A DNA stretch of 64,000 nt. Origin: Thiomicrorhabdus lithotrophica (GTDB lineage: Bacteria; Pseudomonadota; Gammaproteobacteria; Thiomicrospirales; Thiomicrospiraceae). Positions within the stretch are counted from its first letter, which is position 1, and each line of letters begins with the position of its first letter. This document shows positions 54,807-64,000 of this stretch, one piece after another. The notes under the pieces were generated by a model. The model worked only from the letters and a program-made list of their open reading frames with translations. It ran no database searches and had not been told where the DNA came from. A program made the position numbers and the translations under genes. The stretch is taken from NCBI RefSeq assembly GCF_029201445.1, contig NZ_CP102381.1, positions 124,001 to 188,000 on the forward strand. The letters run 5' to 3'.

Positions 54807-56183
54807 ATGCAGATCCCAAGACTCACTAAAAGTATTTTTTTAGATCAGTTTCTCTACATGCAAATGGTTGGTGTAGTGATTGGATTATGTTTTCCTCATT
54901 TTCTAGTATGGTACGGTTTTCCGCCAGAAGAGGTACTCACTTGGCAGTTTTATTTACTGACTCAAGTGGCGGGGCAAATAGTTGGATTATTAAGTTTTTT
55001 GATGATTTCAATGGTGGTGCGACCACACTTAAAGCAGTTGTCACTAAAGATGCAGGATATTGCAAAAGGGCTTAATGAGAAAGATTTTTTAGATTACTCG
55101 GCAAAGTGTAATGAAGAATTATGCACCATGGATGTAGTCTCTAATGATGAAATTGGAGTCAGTGCAAGTGCCTACAATCAATTACTATCTGCTTTACTAT
55201 CTGCTCACGAGAATGAGCAGCTGTTTAATAACTTCACTACTGTGATGTCACAAAACCTAGAGGTAAACGCGCTTTCTGAAAAGACGATAGATTTGCTTAT
55301 TTCATCTACAAAAATTGAAGCCGCCACTATTCTTCTATTTAAAAATGGTGAAATCAATGTGGAAGCAACTCAAGGGATTCTCAAGCCTCAAACTTTAACA
55401 GAACATACCAGTGTGCTTGATGCCGTAAATAAAGGTAAAGCACAAAGAATTACACTACCCAAACACATTCAATTAGACGGTGTTCTAACGCACTTTACAC
55501 CCACAGAAGTCTTTATTGAACCCATTGAGTTTAAGGGAACGCATTTAGGCGTTATGATTGCTGCAACGGGTTCTGAGATGGCAGATGATCGTACCAATAC
55601 AACGTTGCATTTGTTTGTTCGTAGTATGGGGTTAGCTCTAAATAATGCTCTAATTCACTCAAAATTCCAAAGATTGGCCGCTTATGACGGGTTAACCAAT
55701 ATTTATAATCGTCGGTTTGGTATGGCTAGGCTAAAAGAAGACTTTGGTCGTGCCAGTCGTGAACAATCTGCGCTAAGTGTGGTCATGGTTGATGTCGATC
55801 ACTTTAAGAATATTAATGATAACTATGGTCATCTAGTGGGGGATAAGGCCATTATGCTTATCGCATCTATTCTTAAGGATACTTTGCGTGATGGTGATAT
55901 CGTTATACGTTATGGTGGCGAAGAGTTCTTAATGATATTGCAAGGTGCCAGTTCTAAGGATGCTGCTGAAGTGAGTGAGCGAATTCGTTACCAGATTGAA
56001 GATACCGTCTTCAATCATGGTGAACAGCAGATTGGGATGACGGTGAGTATTGGTGTTTGTGGCTATCCAGAGACTCTCGTGACAAATGAGGTGCTTTTGC
56101 TAGATAAAGCGGACCAAGCACTTTATCACGCCAAACAGACGGGTAGAAACCGTGTTGTGCAATTTGGCGCACTTTCAGATTAA
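54807..56183 (+). CDS. membrane diguanylate cyclase (HAMP-like, GAF, GGDEF)
   Basis: 458 residues. Two membrane segments (about 17-37 and 45-70) are separated by a very short loop, followed by a HAMP-like linker, a GAF-like domain (about 145-285) and a GGDEF domain (about 290-455). The active site is YGGEEF, with the inhibitory-site RDGD five residues upstream, so c-di-GMP synthesis with product inhibition is expected. There is no EAL domain. It is the third c-di-GMP enzyme in the window. It ends before a structured convergent gap shared with rsuA. Confidence 0.92.
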   Translation: MQIPRLTKSIFLDQFLYMQMVGVVIGLCFPHFLVWYGFPPEEVLTWQFYLLTQVAGQIVGLLSFLMISMVVRPHLKQLSLKMQDIAKGLNEKDFLDYSAKCNEELCTMDVVSNDEIGVSASAYNQLLSALLSAHENEQLFNNFTTVMSQNLEVNALSEKTIDLLISSTKIEAATILLFKNGEINVEATQGILKPQTLTEHTSVLDAVNKGKAQRITLPKHIQLDGVLTHFTPTEVFIEPIEFKGTHLGVMIAATGSEMADDRTNTTLHLFVRSMGLALNNALIHSKFQRLAAYDGLTNIYNRRFGMARLKEDFGRASREQSALSVVMVDVDHFKNINDNYGHLVGDKAIMLIASILKDTLRDGDIVIRYGGEEFLMILQGASSKDAAEVSERIRYQIEDTVFNHGEQQIGMTVSIGVCGYPETLVTNEVLLLDKADQALYHAKQTGRNRVVQFGALSD

Positions 56184-56222
56184 GTTTTAATCTGAGAAAG
56201 CAGACCTGAACACTAAATTTGT

Positions 56223-56266
56223 GAACTTACCATACCCATAGGGGGCTATAAAGGCCGGGTAAGTTC
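56223..56266. terminator. hairpin between convergent diguanylate cyclase and rsuA genes
   Basis: GAACTTACC (56223-56231) pairs perfectly with GGTAAGTTC (56258-56266) around a 26-nt loop that has its own G/C-rich complementarity (GGCT/GGCC). It sits in the 93-nt convergent gap, so it probably ends transcription or protects 3' ends on both strands, although the T-run is weak. Confidence 0.5.
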
Positions 56267-56276
56267 AATATATCTT

Positions 56277-56990
56277 CTATTTTTTTAAAGCAGTTTTGGT
56301 TATTGAATCAATCTCTTTTTGGCTTAAAGCGCGGTATTTACCCGCCGCTAAACTTTGATCAAGCACAATTTCGCCCATCGACTCCCTATGCAACGCTATA
56401 ACACGGTTGCCAACAGCGGCAAACATTCGTTTTACTTGATGATAACGCCCTTCATAGATTGTTAATCGACAAATGGTTGGGTTAATGATTTCGATCTCGG
56501 CAGGACTGGTCGTAATATTTTCATATTTAAAATAGATACCCTGCTGAAAAATGTCAGGTGTTTGTGGAGAAATAGCATAGGCTGTTTCAACCAAATACGT
56601 TTTTGGAATCTTTTGAAGCGGTTCTGTTAATTGTCGTGACCACTTTCCATCGTTAGTCAGAATAAGCAGGCCTGTTGTGGCACGATCTAATCGTCCAGCA
56701 AGGTGTAAGTCAGAGCCGTTTTCTTCATGAATCAGTTCAATGGCCGTGGTATGTTCAGGGTCTTTGGTCGCACTTAAAATACCCGCGGGTTTGTTCATCA
56801 TAAAATAGCGAGCTGGCTTATGCAGTGATAACAGTTCACCTTCAATGTGAACTTGTGAAAAATCATTCACTTCATGGGAGCGAGAGAAGGTAACAGTATT
56901 ATCGACCTGAATTTGTCCAACATGAAGCAGCCGTAAAATTGATTTACGACTTAAACCAGCATACTTGCTTAAATAACGATCTAATTGCAT
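56277..56990 (-). CDS. rsuA: 16S rRNA pseudouridine(516) synthase
   Basis: 237 residues. An N-terminal S4-type RNA-binding region (MQLDRYLSKYAGLSRKSI) precedes the catalytic domain with AGRLDRATTGLLILTNDG, where Asp102 is the catalytic aspartate. Later, YEGRYHQVKRMFAAVGN is the RsuA/RluB/RluF-type motif. The size and N-terminus fit RsuA best; RluE or RluF cannot be excluded without alignment. It acts on ribosomal RNA in the cytoplasm. argH lies upstream on the same strand, separated by a good terminator. Confidence 0.85.
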   Translation of the reverse strand: MQLDRYLSKYAGLSRKSILRLLHVGQIQVDNTVTFSRSHEVNDFSQVHIEGELLSLHKPARYFMMNKPAGILSATKDPEHTTAIELIHEENGSDLHLAGRLDRATTGLLILTNDGKWSRQLTEPLQKIPKTYLVETAYAISPQTPDIFQQGIYFKYENITTSPAEIEIINPTICRLTIYEGRYHQVKRMFAAVGNRVIALHRESMGEIVLDQSLAAGKYRALSQKEIDSITKTALKK

Positions 56991-57013
56991 ATTAATGGTT
57001 TCTTTTGGTAATT

Positions 57014-57049
57014 AAAAAAGCCGCTAAGAAATAAAACCCTTAGCGGCTT
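57014..57049 (-). terminator. Rho-independent terminator after argH
   Basis: An 11-bp stem pairs 57018-57028 (AAGCCGCTAAG) with 57039-57049 (CTTAGCGGCTT) around a 10-nt loop, followed on the minus strand by a T-run from the A-tract at 57014-57019. Confidence 0.9.
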
Positions 57050-57056
57050 AGAAAGT

Positions 57057-57072
57057 TTACCAGGCCTGGTAA
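57057..57072. repeat. 16-bp perfect palindrome with CCAGGCCTGG core
   Basis: TTACCAGGCCTGGTAA begins 4 nt beyond the argH stop and lies just before the argH terminator, so it is within the argH 3' untranslated region. Confidence 0.9.
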
Positions 57073-57076
57073 CTCT

Positions 57077-58471
57077 TTAAGAATCTAGGTAGGTTTTTGC
57101 TCTAGTAACGGCGGCTCTAACTTGGTTTGGTGCTGTTCCACCAAGGTGATCACGTGCGGCTACTGAACCTTCTAAAGTCAGTACTTCAAATACATCATCG
57201 GTAATTTTGTCACAGAACCCTTGCAAGGTTTCTAAAGACATTTCAGACAAGTCTTCACCTGTTTTTATTCCGTGAGCAACCGCTAATCCAACAACTTCAT
57301 GAGAGTCGCGGAATGCTAAACCTTTGCCAACTAAATAATCGGCTAAGTCCGTTGCTGTTGAAAAACCACGTTTTGCCGCTTCATACGTCATTTCACGTTT
57401 AACTTGAATGGCTGGAACCATATCCGCAAACGCTCTTAAAGAACCTTTTACCGTATCAACCGTATCAAATAGAGGTTCTTTGTCTTCTTGGTTGTCCTTG
57501 TTGTAAGCTAATGGCTGCGATTTCATTAGCGTTAACAGACTCATTAAATGCCCGTAAACACGCCCTGATTTACCGCGAACTAGCTCAGGAACATCAGGGT
57601 TTTTCTTTTGCGGCATAATTGAAGAACCTGTACAGAAACGGTCTGGCAAATCAATGAACTGGAACTGTGCAGAAGACCATAAGACTAACTCTTCAGAAAA
57701 ACGAGATAGATGCATCATTAAGGTGGCTGCAAAAGCGGTAAACTCGATAGCAAAATCACGATCCGAAACACCGTCTAAAGAGTTTTCGGTAATACGTTCA
57801 AAGCCTAGCAATTCAGCGGTATATTCACGCTCTATCGGGTAGGTTGTACCTGCAAGTGCCGCAGAACCTAAAGGCAGAGTGTTTACGCGTTTACGGCAGT
57901 CTTCCAAGCGCTCTACATCACGTTTAATCATCTCAAACCAAGCCAGCATATGGTGACCAAATGTGACGGGTTGTGCTGTTTGTAAATGTGTAAAGCCAGG
58001 CATGATAGTATCTGCCTCACGTTCGGCGAGTTCTACCAGGCCTGTCTGTAAGCGTTTCATTTCTGGGAGAATAGAGTCAATTTCATCACGAAGATAAAGG
58101 CGAATGTCAGTAGCGACTTGGTCATTACGTGAACGCCCAGTGTGTAGTTTTTTACCAGTAATGCCAATTAAACTAGTTAAACGTGCTTCGAGATTCATGT
58201 GAATATCTTCTTGCTTAATTGACCATTGAAACTCTCCAGCTTCAATTTCTCTCTGAACCTGGTTCAGTCCATTAATAATGTCATTAAGTTCCGCATCGTT
58301 CAAAATTCCTACTTTAGTCAGCATTTTGGCGTGTGCGATTGAGCCTTGAATATCCTGTTTGTACATACGATTATCAAATTGAATAGAGGCTGTGAAAGCT
58401 TCTACAAAAGCATCGGTTGATTCGCTAAAACGTGCGCTAGATAGTTTTTCTTGGTTGTGTTGATTGCTCAT
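57077..58471 (-). CDS. argH: argininosuccinate lyase
   Basis: 464 residues, normal length. It cleaves argininosuccinate to arginine and fumarate, the last step of arginine synthesis. The fumarase/aspartase-superfamily signature [12 protein letters not shown] is intact (about 282-293), and [12 protein letters not shown] and [17 protein letters not shown] are typical of ArgH. The thioredoxin-fold gene ends 14 nt upstream, so the two may be cotranscribed. A shortened palindrome copy (CCAGGCCTG) lies inside at about 58037. Confidence 0.97.
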   Translation of the reverse strand: MSNQHNQEKLSSARFSESTDAFVEAFTASIQFDNRMYKQDIQGSIAHAKMLTKVGILNDAELNDIINGLNQVQREIEAGEFQWSIKQEDIHMNLEARLTSLIGITGKKLHTGRSRNDQVATDIRLYLRDEIDSILPEMKRLQTGLVELAEREADTIMPGFTHLQTAQPVTFGHHMLAWFEMIKRDVERLEDCRKRVNTLPLGSAALAGTTYPIEREYTAELLGFERITENSLDGVSDRDFAIEFTAFAATLMMHLSRFSEELVLWSSAQFQFIDLPDRFCTGSSIMPQKKNPDVPELVRGKSGRVYGHLMSLLTLMKSQPLAYNKDNQEDKEPLFDTVDTVKGSLRAFADMVPAIQVKREMTYEAAKRGFSTATDLADYLVGKGLAFRDSHEVVGLAVAHGIKTGEDLSEMSLETLQGFCDKITDDVFEVLTLEGSVAARDHLGGTAPNQVRAAVTRAKTYLDS

Positions 58472-58485
58472 TCTTATCTCGAACT

Positions 58486-59055
58486 TTATTTAATAGTGTT
58501 GGGTATTAATGTATCGGTTTGTTGTGACTGAATCTCTAACTGTTCAGGTGTCGCCGGAATTTGTTTTTTTAGCCCCATATTACGGTAGGCAATATTTAAG
58601 TTTTGGTGGATTAATGACGCGTAAAGCGTAATTTCAGAGATGCCAACAATACGAGGAGCAACCTCTCTAGCAAATCCATCAAGAAACAGTACAGTCGGTG
58701 TTAAATCTGCATTTATTTGGTAAGCCCATTTTTCTTTTGTAATGGGGTTGCCGTACCAATCAATTAATGGTTTTGGTTCGTCAATGCCAACATGGCGCAT
58801 TAAGACAACGTGTTCTTCATATAGTCCGCTTAAAGCCATAGGGTTAAAAACGTATTCATTCAATAGCTCACAGTATTCACACCATTCGGCACCAAACATC
58901 AGCATAATTGGCAACTCTTGCTGTTTGGATTCCTCAGCCAGCGTCTGCAGATTTGTTAACTCTTTAAAAGATGCATGTGAATTCGCAAATGTTAAAGATG
59001 TGATTAACGTTAGACTAAGAACCAAAAACAGAGAGGGAATGATGCCTAATTGCAT
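58486..59055 (-). CDS. periplasmic thioredoxin-fold protein
   Basis: 189 residues with a signal peptide ending near TFA-N. The thioredoxin-like fold has the active site CEYC (Cys59, Cys62) in [12 protein letters not shown] and the cis-Pro motif [10 protein letters not shown]. It resembles SoxW/DsbD-gamma-type thioredoxins that reduce periplasmic substrates. The C-terminal 40 residues are polar. AGGAG precedes the ATG by 6 nt. The electron donor and the substrate are unknown. Confidence 0.85.
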   Translation of the reverse strand: MQLGIIPSLFLVLSLTLITSLTFANSHASFKELTNLQTLAEESKQQELPIMLMFGAEWCEYCELLNEYVFNPMALSGLYEEHVVLMRHVGIDEPKPLIDWYGNPITKEKWAYQINADLTPTVLFLDGFAREVAPRIVGISEITLYASLIHQNLNIAYRNMGLKKQIPATPEQLEIQSQQTDTLIPNTIK

Positions 59056-59378
59056 TACAAACTCCTGTTGTTATCAAAAGTATTCAACTGCTGCAAACGA
59101 GTGGTTTTTGATAGGGATTTGTTGTCTTATGTTTTATTCTGTATTTATACTGAAAATAAAAAAACATTCAAAGGACTCAAAAACATAGCAAGTTGGCTTA
59201 AAGCATTAACTTAAGCCCTTATTTTAACTAAAACTTTAAGGGGTTTTTCAGTAAAATGGATGCAATCGATGAATCTCTATTAAAAGAATTAGTTAAAACC
59301 GTGTATTTGAATAAATTAGACAGGTTTTTGTAGCTTGATGACTGAGAATCAAAATAACGCGGATAAATGGAATTAAGC
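59056..59378. other. 323-bp divergent region between thioredoxin-fold gene and hemC
   Basis: AT-rich, with no credible gene. It must carry both promoters, but I see no strong -35/-10 pair. A 7-bp inverted repeat (GGCTTAA at 59195-59201, TTAAGCC at 59211-59217) is present, weak as a hairpin. TTGAAT near 59303 is the only passable -35-like element for hemC. Confidence 0.5.
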
Positions 59379-60323
59379 ATGAAAAAAACGTTAAGAATAG
59401 CCACTCGTAAAAGCCCATTAGCCATGTGGCAAACAGAATTTGTGAAAGCAGAATTAGAAAAAGTGCACCCAGATTTAGAGATAATTTTGCTGCCGATGTC
59501 GACAAAAGGTGACAAAATTTTAGATGTGCCTTTAGCTAAAATTGGTGGTAAGGGTTTATTCACTAAAGAGCTAGAAGACCGAATGATGGAAGGTGATGCG
59601 GATATTGCCGTACATTCAATGAAAGATGTTCCAATGAAGCTTCCTGAAGGCTTTGCATTAGGCGCTATTTTAGAACGCCATGCACCAACGGATGCCTTTG
59701 TTTCAAATAATCACGAGTCTTTTGAGTCGTTGCCACAAGGCGCTATTTTAGGCACTTCAAGTTTACGTCGTAAAGCTCAATTATTGGCAGTAAGACCTGA
59801 TTTAGACGTGCGTGATTTACGCGGAAACGTCGGAACACGTCTAGGTAAGTTAGATGCAGGTGAATATGATGCCATCGTATTGGCTACATCTGGTTTACAA
59901 CGTTTAGAGTTAGATGAAAGAATTCGCCATGAACTTGCTCCTGAGGTTTGTCTACCAGCGGTTACCCAGGGAACCATTGGTATTGAGTATTTTGAAAAAG
60001 ATACGGAGACATTAGAAATTATTCAGGTTCTAAACCATAAAGAAACAGAAATTAGAACGACGGCAGAACGTGCAATGAATAACCGCCTTGAAGGAGGCTG
60101 TCAGGTTCCAATCGGTGTTTTTGCTGAACTGGATGAAGATAAGATTAATATACGTGGTTTAGTCGGGGCTTTAGATGGTTCTGAAATCCTAACGGCAAGT
60201 ATTTCTGGTAAAACTAAAGATGCAGAACAGCTTGGTATTAGTTTGGCCGAAAAGTTATTAGATCAAGGTGCTAAAGCTATCTTAGATGAAGTTTATGCTA
60301 ATGACGAGCATAACAAAGGTTAG
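59379..60323 (+). CDS. hemC: hydroxymethylbilane synthase (porphobilinogen deaminase)
   Basis: 314 residues from ATG59379 ([18 protein letters not shown]), the usual family start; an ATG four codons earlier is also in frame. It joins four porphobilinogens into hydroxymethylbilane. Cys241 in EGGCQVPIG carries the dipyrromethane cofactor, and [16 protein letters not shown] and HSMKDVP are all present. First gene of hemC-hemD-hemX-hemY. Confidence 0.97.
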   Translation: MKKTLRIATRKSPLAMWQTEFVKAELEKVHPDLEIILLPMSTKGDKILDVPLAKIGGKGLFTKELEDRMMEGDADIAVHSMKDVPMKLPEGFALGAILERHAPTDAFVSNNHESFESLPQGAILGTSSLRRKAQLLAVRPDLDVRDLRGNVGTRLGKLDAGEYDAIVLATSGLQRLELDERIRHELAPEVCLPAVTQGTIGIEYFEKDTETLEIIQVLNHKETEIRTTAERAMNNRLEGGCQVPIGVFAELDEDKINIRGLVGALDGSEILTASISGKTKDAEQLGISLAEKLLDQGAKAILDEVYANDEHNKG

Positions 60324-60362
60324 ATGGTTTTGGGCTTTTGGTCACCACGGGTCATTTGTTAG

Positions 60363-61163
60363 ATGAAGCATTTCACGCTGTTAAATACCAGGCCTGCCCA
60401 TCAAGCTGATGCGCTTAATGAACTCGTTATTCAGCAAGGCGGTGAATCAATTAATTGCCCAACGATTGAGATTCAGTGGTTAGCTATTTCAGATAAAGAG
60501 TTTGTTAACGGTAGGCCTTTTGATAAAGCCGTTTTTACCAGTGCAAATTCGGTGTTAGGATGGTATCAAATTCAGCAAAACCTTTGCGCAGAAGCCAAAG
60601 AGTTATTTAGTCGGACTGAGTTCTACGCGATTGGTAAAGCGACTCAAGAAAAAGGTTTGGAGCTTGGTTTAGAAATTAAAACCTTGTCGGAAAAAAAGTT
60701 TGATAGTGAGCATTTTTTGGCTCATAAAAAGATGTTAGCGATAACCGGGCAGCAGATTGCAATATTTAAAGGTGTTGGGGGTCGTTCATTAATTGAGGAG
60801 ACTCTTTCTCGTCGAGGTGCTACTGCAAAGTTATTTGATGTTTATAAACGAAAAATGGCGCCTTTTTGTGTATCCAAGTGGAACAGATTTTTAAAATCAA
60901 ACTCGCCTGTTTTGTTGTTATCTAGCTTAGAAAGTTGGCAAAATTTAGTTTCAGGACTGTTGCAAGAAAATCAAAATATGGTAACAAGTAGAGAAGAATT
61001 GATTCAGGCGGAATTTTGGTTAAAACTTTCCACTACCGTAGTGATGAGTCAAAGAATTGCAGATACCATGATTGTAGAAGGCTGGAAATGGCCACTAATT
61101 GTTGTAGAAACACAGAGCAATCAAGGGATTGTTAAAGCAATCCTGAAATTTGTCCATAAATAA
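60363..61163 (+). CDS. hemD: uroporphyrinogen-III synthase
   Basis: 266 residues. It closes hydroxymethylbilane into uroporphyrinogen III. Sequence conservation in this family is low, but VFTSANSVLGW, AIGKATQEKGLELGL and GVGGRSLIEETLSRRGA are the usual markers and the position after hemC is diagnostic. It starts 39 nt after the hemC stop with a weak ribosome site. A one-arm variant of the iterated palindrome lies in codons 9-13. Confidence 0.92.
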   Translation: MKHFTLLNTRPAHQADALNELVIQQGGESINCPTIEIQWLAISDKEFVNGRPFDKAVFTSANSVLGWYQIQQNLCAEAKELFSRTEFYAIGKATQEKGLELGLEIKTLSEKKFDSEHFLAHKKMLAITGQQIAIFKGVGGRSLIEETLSRRGATAKLFDVYKRKMAPFCVSKWNRFLKSNSPVLLLSSLESWQNLVSGLLQENQNMVTSREELIQAEFWLKLSTTVVMSQRIADTMIVEGWKWPLIVVETQSNQGIVKAILKFVHK

Positions 61164-61190
61164 TTATAGAGTGTTTTATTAGGTGAAAAG

Positions 61191-62660
61191 ATGTCAAAAC
61201 GTATAAAACCAAACGCTGAACATCGCATTGTAGATGGTGAAGTCATCACCGCTAGTATTGATGAAAAAATTCAACGTGGTAGAGAATACTCAAAAGAGAA
61301 AGCAAATCAATCACAAGCGGAAATTGAAATATCCCGTGATGATGTGAATGATTTAGGTGATGATATTGACCCGCAAGCTTCCATTTCTGAAGGGTTAGAT
61401 TTATCTAATCAGCCCGAAGAAAAAGAAGATGGTTTTATGATTAGATATAAGTCTTATATTCTTTGGACTTTATTGTTTATTATTGTAATTTTGGTACTGT
61501 TCATAACGCGACCAAATACCGATTGGCAAGTGGAGCGTATTAATGATTTACAGAGTGAAGTATCCCAATTACGTCAAGAAAATAATGCCTTAGAATCACG
61601 TGTGCAAGAGCAGGAAGAGTCACTCGTCGAGCGTATTGACACTCAGGTCAATCAGGCTTTATCTAGAGCCGAAAATAAACCGATTGTGACTCAAGCAGAC
61701 TTATCAGCTATTCAAGAACAAACTCAGCAGCAGCTTACGCAATTACAAGAAAAGTTAGCAGGTTTGACTGGTCAAGCAGGGCAGCAGGTAGAGCAAGCAC
61801 TCACTCAGTTAAACCAAATGGCGCAAAATGCACAACAAGATCTTAAGCCGACAGAAAAACAATTGAATGCGCTTAAAGAGCTAGAACAAAAGTTACAATC
61901 GCAGTTAAATGGATTGGGTGACAAGTTAACTGAGCTATTTGATTTTAAGGCTGAACAGCAGGTTTTAACCAAACAACCTCCTGTATTAAAACTGGATATG
62001 CCGTTAGATAGTTTGCAGATTCAGCAGTGGATAGTAGAAATAAACACTCAGTGGATACTTAATGGCCGATCTGCTGAAACTCAGCAGCAATTGTTAGCTT
62101 TAGAGCAAGCGGCTAGCTTAAGTGATTTTGTTTACACAACCCAGTTAGCGCGTTTAATAGGTCAGGATTTGGGTTATTTAAAGCAACTTGAAGATGATGG
62201 TTTAAGGAGTCCGTTGCCAGATACGCGGTCACTTAAGAAAGTTATAAACCAATTAACCGTTAAAAATATGGCAAGGTCTGCTCCGCAATCGGGTATTAAC
62301 TCGACAGATGCTAGTGGCTCAACAAGTGCATTGGATGGATTGCTAGAAAAGTTCAGCCAGATGATTACCGTTAAAAAACGTCCCGAAGATGAGGCTTCTT
62401 CGGCAGTAGATTCTCTACTTATTAATGATGTTTTGCTGCAAAGACTCTCTCTTCTGGTGGATCGTTTGGACTGGGGTTTACAAACCCGTTCTGAAGATAC
62501 CGTCAACCTTGCGGTAGCGGATATTAAAGAGTTTATTCAGCGTCATTATGCTAATGAATTTTCTGAGTTTAATCTTTTATTGGCGCCTTTTGAGTCGGTA
62601 GAATTTCCTCGTAAACATAGTCTAGCTATCATGAAACTTGATGAAGCTGTACGTGAATAA
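61191..62660 (+). CDS. hemX: HemX-like membrane protein
   Basis: 489 residues. An acidic cytoplasmic N-terminus of about 85 residues precedes one membrane segment (about 88-106). A long Gln/Glu-rich coiled coil follows (about 118-250), then a helical extracytoplasmic domain. This is the HemX type encoded between hemD and hemY in gammaproteobacteria; despite the frequent name uroporphyrinogen C-methyltransferase it has no methyltransferase motif. AGGTG precedes the ATG. Confidence 0.9.
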   Translation: MSKRIKPNAEHRIVDGEVITASIDEKIQRGREYSKEKANQSQAEIEISRDDVNDLGDDIDPQASISEGLDLSNQPEEKEDGFMIRYKSYILWTLLFIIVILVLFITRPNTDWQVERINDLQSEVSQLRQENNALESRVQEQEESLVERIDTQVNQALSRAENKPIVTQADLSAIQEQTQQQLTQLQEKLAGLTGQAGQQVEQALTQLNQMAQNAQQDLKPTEKQLNALKELEQKLQSQLNGLGDKLTELFDFKAEQQVLTKQPPVLKLDMPLDSLQIQQWIVEINTQWILNGRSAETQQQLLALEQAASLSDFVYTTQLARLIGQDLGYLKQLEDDGLRSPLPDTRSLKKVINQLTVKNMARSAPQSGINSTDASGSTSALDGLLEKFSQMITVKKRPEDEASSAVDSLLINDVLLQRLSLLVDRLDWGLQTRSEDTVNLAVADIKEFIQRHYANEFSEFNLLLAPFESVEFPRKHSLAIMKLDEAVRE

Positions 62661-62703
62661 TCCATTGTGTTTCCCTGTGCAATATAAAGAGTTCAATTAA
62701 TTT

Positions 62704-63879
62704 ATGCGTTTAATTATTGTCTTATCTCTAGTATTTTTTGTTGCTACCTCGCTTGCGACTCTGCTTTTGTACGATAACGGCCAGGTGTCTATGGTTTGGG
62801 GAGACTGGGTTGTAGAAACGAGTGTGAGCTTCTTAATCGCAGCAGTTTTAATCGGCTTTATTGTTGTGTATGGTTTGCTTCGTTTGCTTTTAAATATATG
62901 GCATTTACCGCTTTTCTGGCGAAAACATAGACGTTTACGCCAGTACAGTAAAGCAGAAACTGCGATGGCAAAGGGAATGATTGCTTTAGAGTATGGTGAT
63001 TGGCATAAAGCAGAAAAACAGTTGATTAAAAGCGCTAAGAATAGTGAAGCAGGCCTGGTGCATTATTTAAGTGCAGCCAAAATGGCTCATAATCAAAAAG
63101 CGTTTGGTCGCAGAGATCAATATATTAATCAGGCGAGAGAGATTTATCCAGCTGAGTATGTGACGATTGGTTTGGTTGAAGCACGCCTGCTTTCTGAAGA
63201 TAAGCCTGAAATGTCTTTAGCAATATTGGAAGCTTTGTATGAACAGCAGTCTAAAAATCCTACGATTTTAGCCGAATATGCGGCTGGCTTAAAGAAGCAA
63301 GGTTATTGGCAAACGTTGTCAGAAATATTACCAGACCTTAAGAAAACTAGAGCTTTAGACAGTCTTGAATATGCTGAATTAGAGCAACAGTTTTGGGCTG
63401 GAAAATTAGCTACTGCAGCGGATGAAGCAGAATTGGATTCGGTTTGGCAAAGTCTATCCAAGAAGCAACAACTTATCCCAGAGATTTTGGCAGAGTATGT
63501 TGAGCAAAGAATAGGTTGGGATCAAGAAGTTACTTTAGAAAGCCTGCTAGAACGTGCGATCAAAAAGCAGTGGAATGACCGATTGGTATACCAGTACGGA
63601 CGTCTAACATTAGGGCCTGCTTTTGAGCGTTTAAAAGTAGCTGAGAAATGGCGCAAAACTTATGGGGATGAAAACCCCGTATTATTGTTAACCTTAGGCC
63701 GTTTAGCCTGTAAAAGTCAATTGTGGGCATTAGGTCAAGGTTACCTAAAGCAGAGTCTTCAGCTTCGTACCGAAGTTGAAACCTTTCATGCTTTAGCTCA
63801 ATGTTATGAGGCTGAAGGTAAAGAAAACCAAGCCGCCATAACCTACAAAGAAGCAATTTTACAATTAGAAAATAAATGA
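62704..63879 (+). CDS. hemY: HemY-like TPR membrane protein
   Basis: 391 residues. Two N-terminal membrane segments (about 3-22 and 39-65) precede a TPR-rich region from about residue 85 to the end (ETAMAKGMIALEYGDWHKAEKQL). The size, topology and place at the end of hemC-hemD-hemX identify HemY; this is not the protoporphyrinogen oxidase of the same name. Its biochemical role is not established. It overlaps a palindrome half copy at 63052. Confidence 0.92.
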   Translation: MRLIIVLSLVFFVATSLATLLLYDNGQVSMVWGDWVVETSVSFLIAAVLIGFIVVYGLLRLLLNIWHLPLFWRKHRRLRQYSKAETAMAKGMIALEYGDWHKAEKQLIKSAKNSEAGLVHYLSAAKMAHNQKAFGRRDQYINQAREIYPAEYVTIGLVEARLLSEDKPEMSLAILEALYEQQSKNPTILAEYAAGLKKQGYWQTLSEILPDLKKTRALDSLEYAELEQQFWAGKLATAADEAELDSVWQSLSKKQQLIPEILAEYVEQRIGWDQEVTLESLLERAIKKQWNDRLVYQYGRLTLGPAFERLKVAEKWRKTYGDENPVLLLTLGRLACKSQLWALGQGYLKQSLQLRTEVETFHALAQCYEAEGKENQAAITYKEAILQLENK

Positions 63880-63919
63880 TTTACTGGCCTGGTTTTCTTT
63901 ACCTAGCAGCTTAATTCGT

Positions 63920-63939
63920 ACTTACCAGGCCTGGTAAGT
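63920..63939. repeat. 20-bp perfect palindrome with CCAGGCCTGG core
   Basis: ACTTACCAGGCCTGGTAAGT begins 40 nt past the hemY stop. The flanking arms differ from those at 53646, yet both are perfect, so each copy has grown its own matched arms. No T-run follows. Confidence 0.9.
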
Positions 63940-64000
63940 GCAAATCAGTTCACATCACATGTTTTGACTCTTTTTTATTAAATACGATTGCTTTCTAATG

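Noticed and set aside
58742-59188. Plus-strand open frame of 148 codons over the thioredoxin-fold gene
   Set aside because: It overlaps most of a gene with signal peptide and CxxC motif and itself shows no family features.

Overview
The window looks like the chromosome of a gammaproteobacterium of moderate-to-low GC. The argH-hemC-hemD-hemX-hemY arrangement, a complete MoxR/Bat operon, apt, rsuA and trxC all fit that class. The accessory content resembles marine sulfur oxidisers of the Thiomicrospira/Thiomicrorhabdus/Hydrogenovibrio kind, but the genus is inference. No rRNA, tRNA, insertion sequence or CRISPR array was seen.

Layout. (1) 1-12894, minus strand: one long signalling and envelope cluster. 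It opens with two tandem pairs, each a TPR plus outer-membrane beta-barrel protein (Slam/T11SS-like) followed by a secreted FecR-domain protein with a TbpB-like C-terminal barrel. These are followed by a CHASE2 class III nucleotidyl cyclase, a metallo-beta-lactamase/GAF/HD-GYP fusion, a substrate-binding lipoprotein and a GGDEF-EAL protein cut by the window edge. (2) 13000-15987: an ArsR-rhodanese fusion, a secreted alpha/beta hydrolase and an MFS transporter. (3) 16082-23584, plus strand: a MoxR, DUF58, DUF4381, VWA, VWA-TPR, BatD operon. (4) 23574-27506, minus strand: a small membrane protein, thioredoxin 2, a histidine-rich protein, a dynamin-like GTPase and a small hydrophilic protein. (5) 27825-52126, plus strand: a giant LapA-type type I-secreted adhesin with exactly 58 units of 312 bp (104 residues). 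Nine indel sites inside 35786-39133 break the frame; restored, the protein would be 8099 residues. It is followed by a terminator and an atypical Ser/Thr kinase with Sel1 repeats. (6) 53697-63879: a hypothetical protein, apt, a diguanylate cyclase, rsuA, argH, a thioredoxin-fold protein, and the hemC-hemD-hemX-hemY operon.

A common theme is cyclic-nucleotide control of the cell surface. Three predicted c-di-GMP enzymes and a class III cyclase share the window with an adhesin that carries an N-terminal retention module and a TAAG motif of the kind LapG cuts. LapG release is controlled by c-di-GMP through LapD in known systems; neither lapD nor lapG is in the window.

The palindrome CCAGGCCTGG occurs ten times, in all three codon phases inside genes and as 12-20 bp perfect palindromes just downstream of genes. 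It looks like a genome-wide iterated signal.
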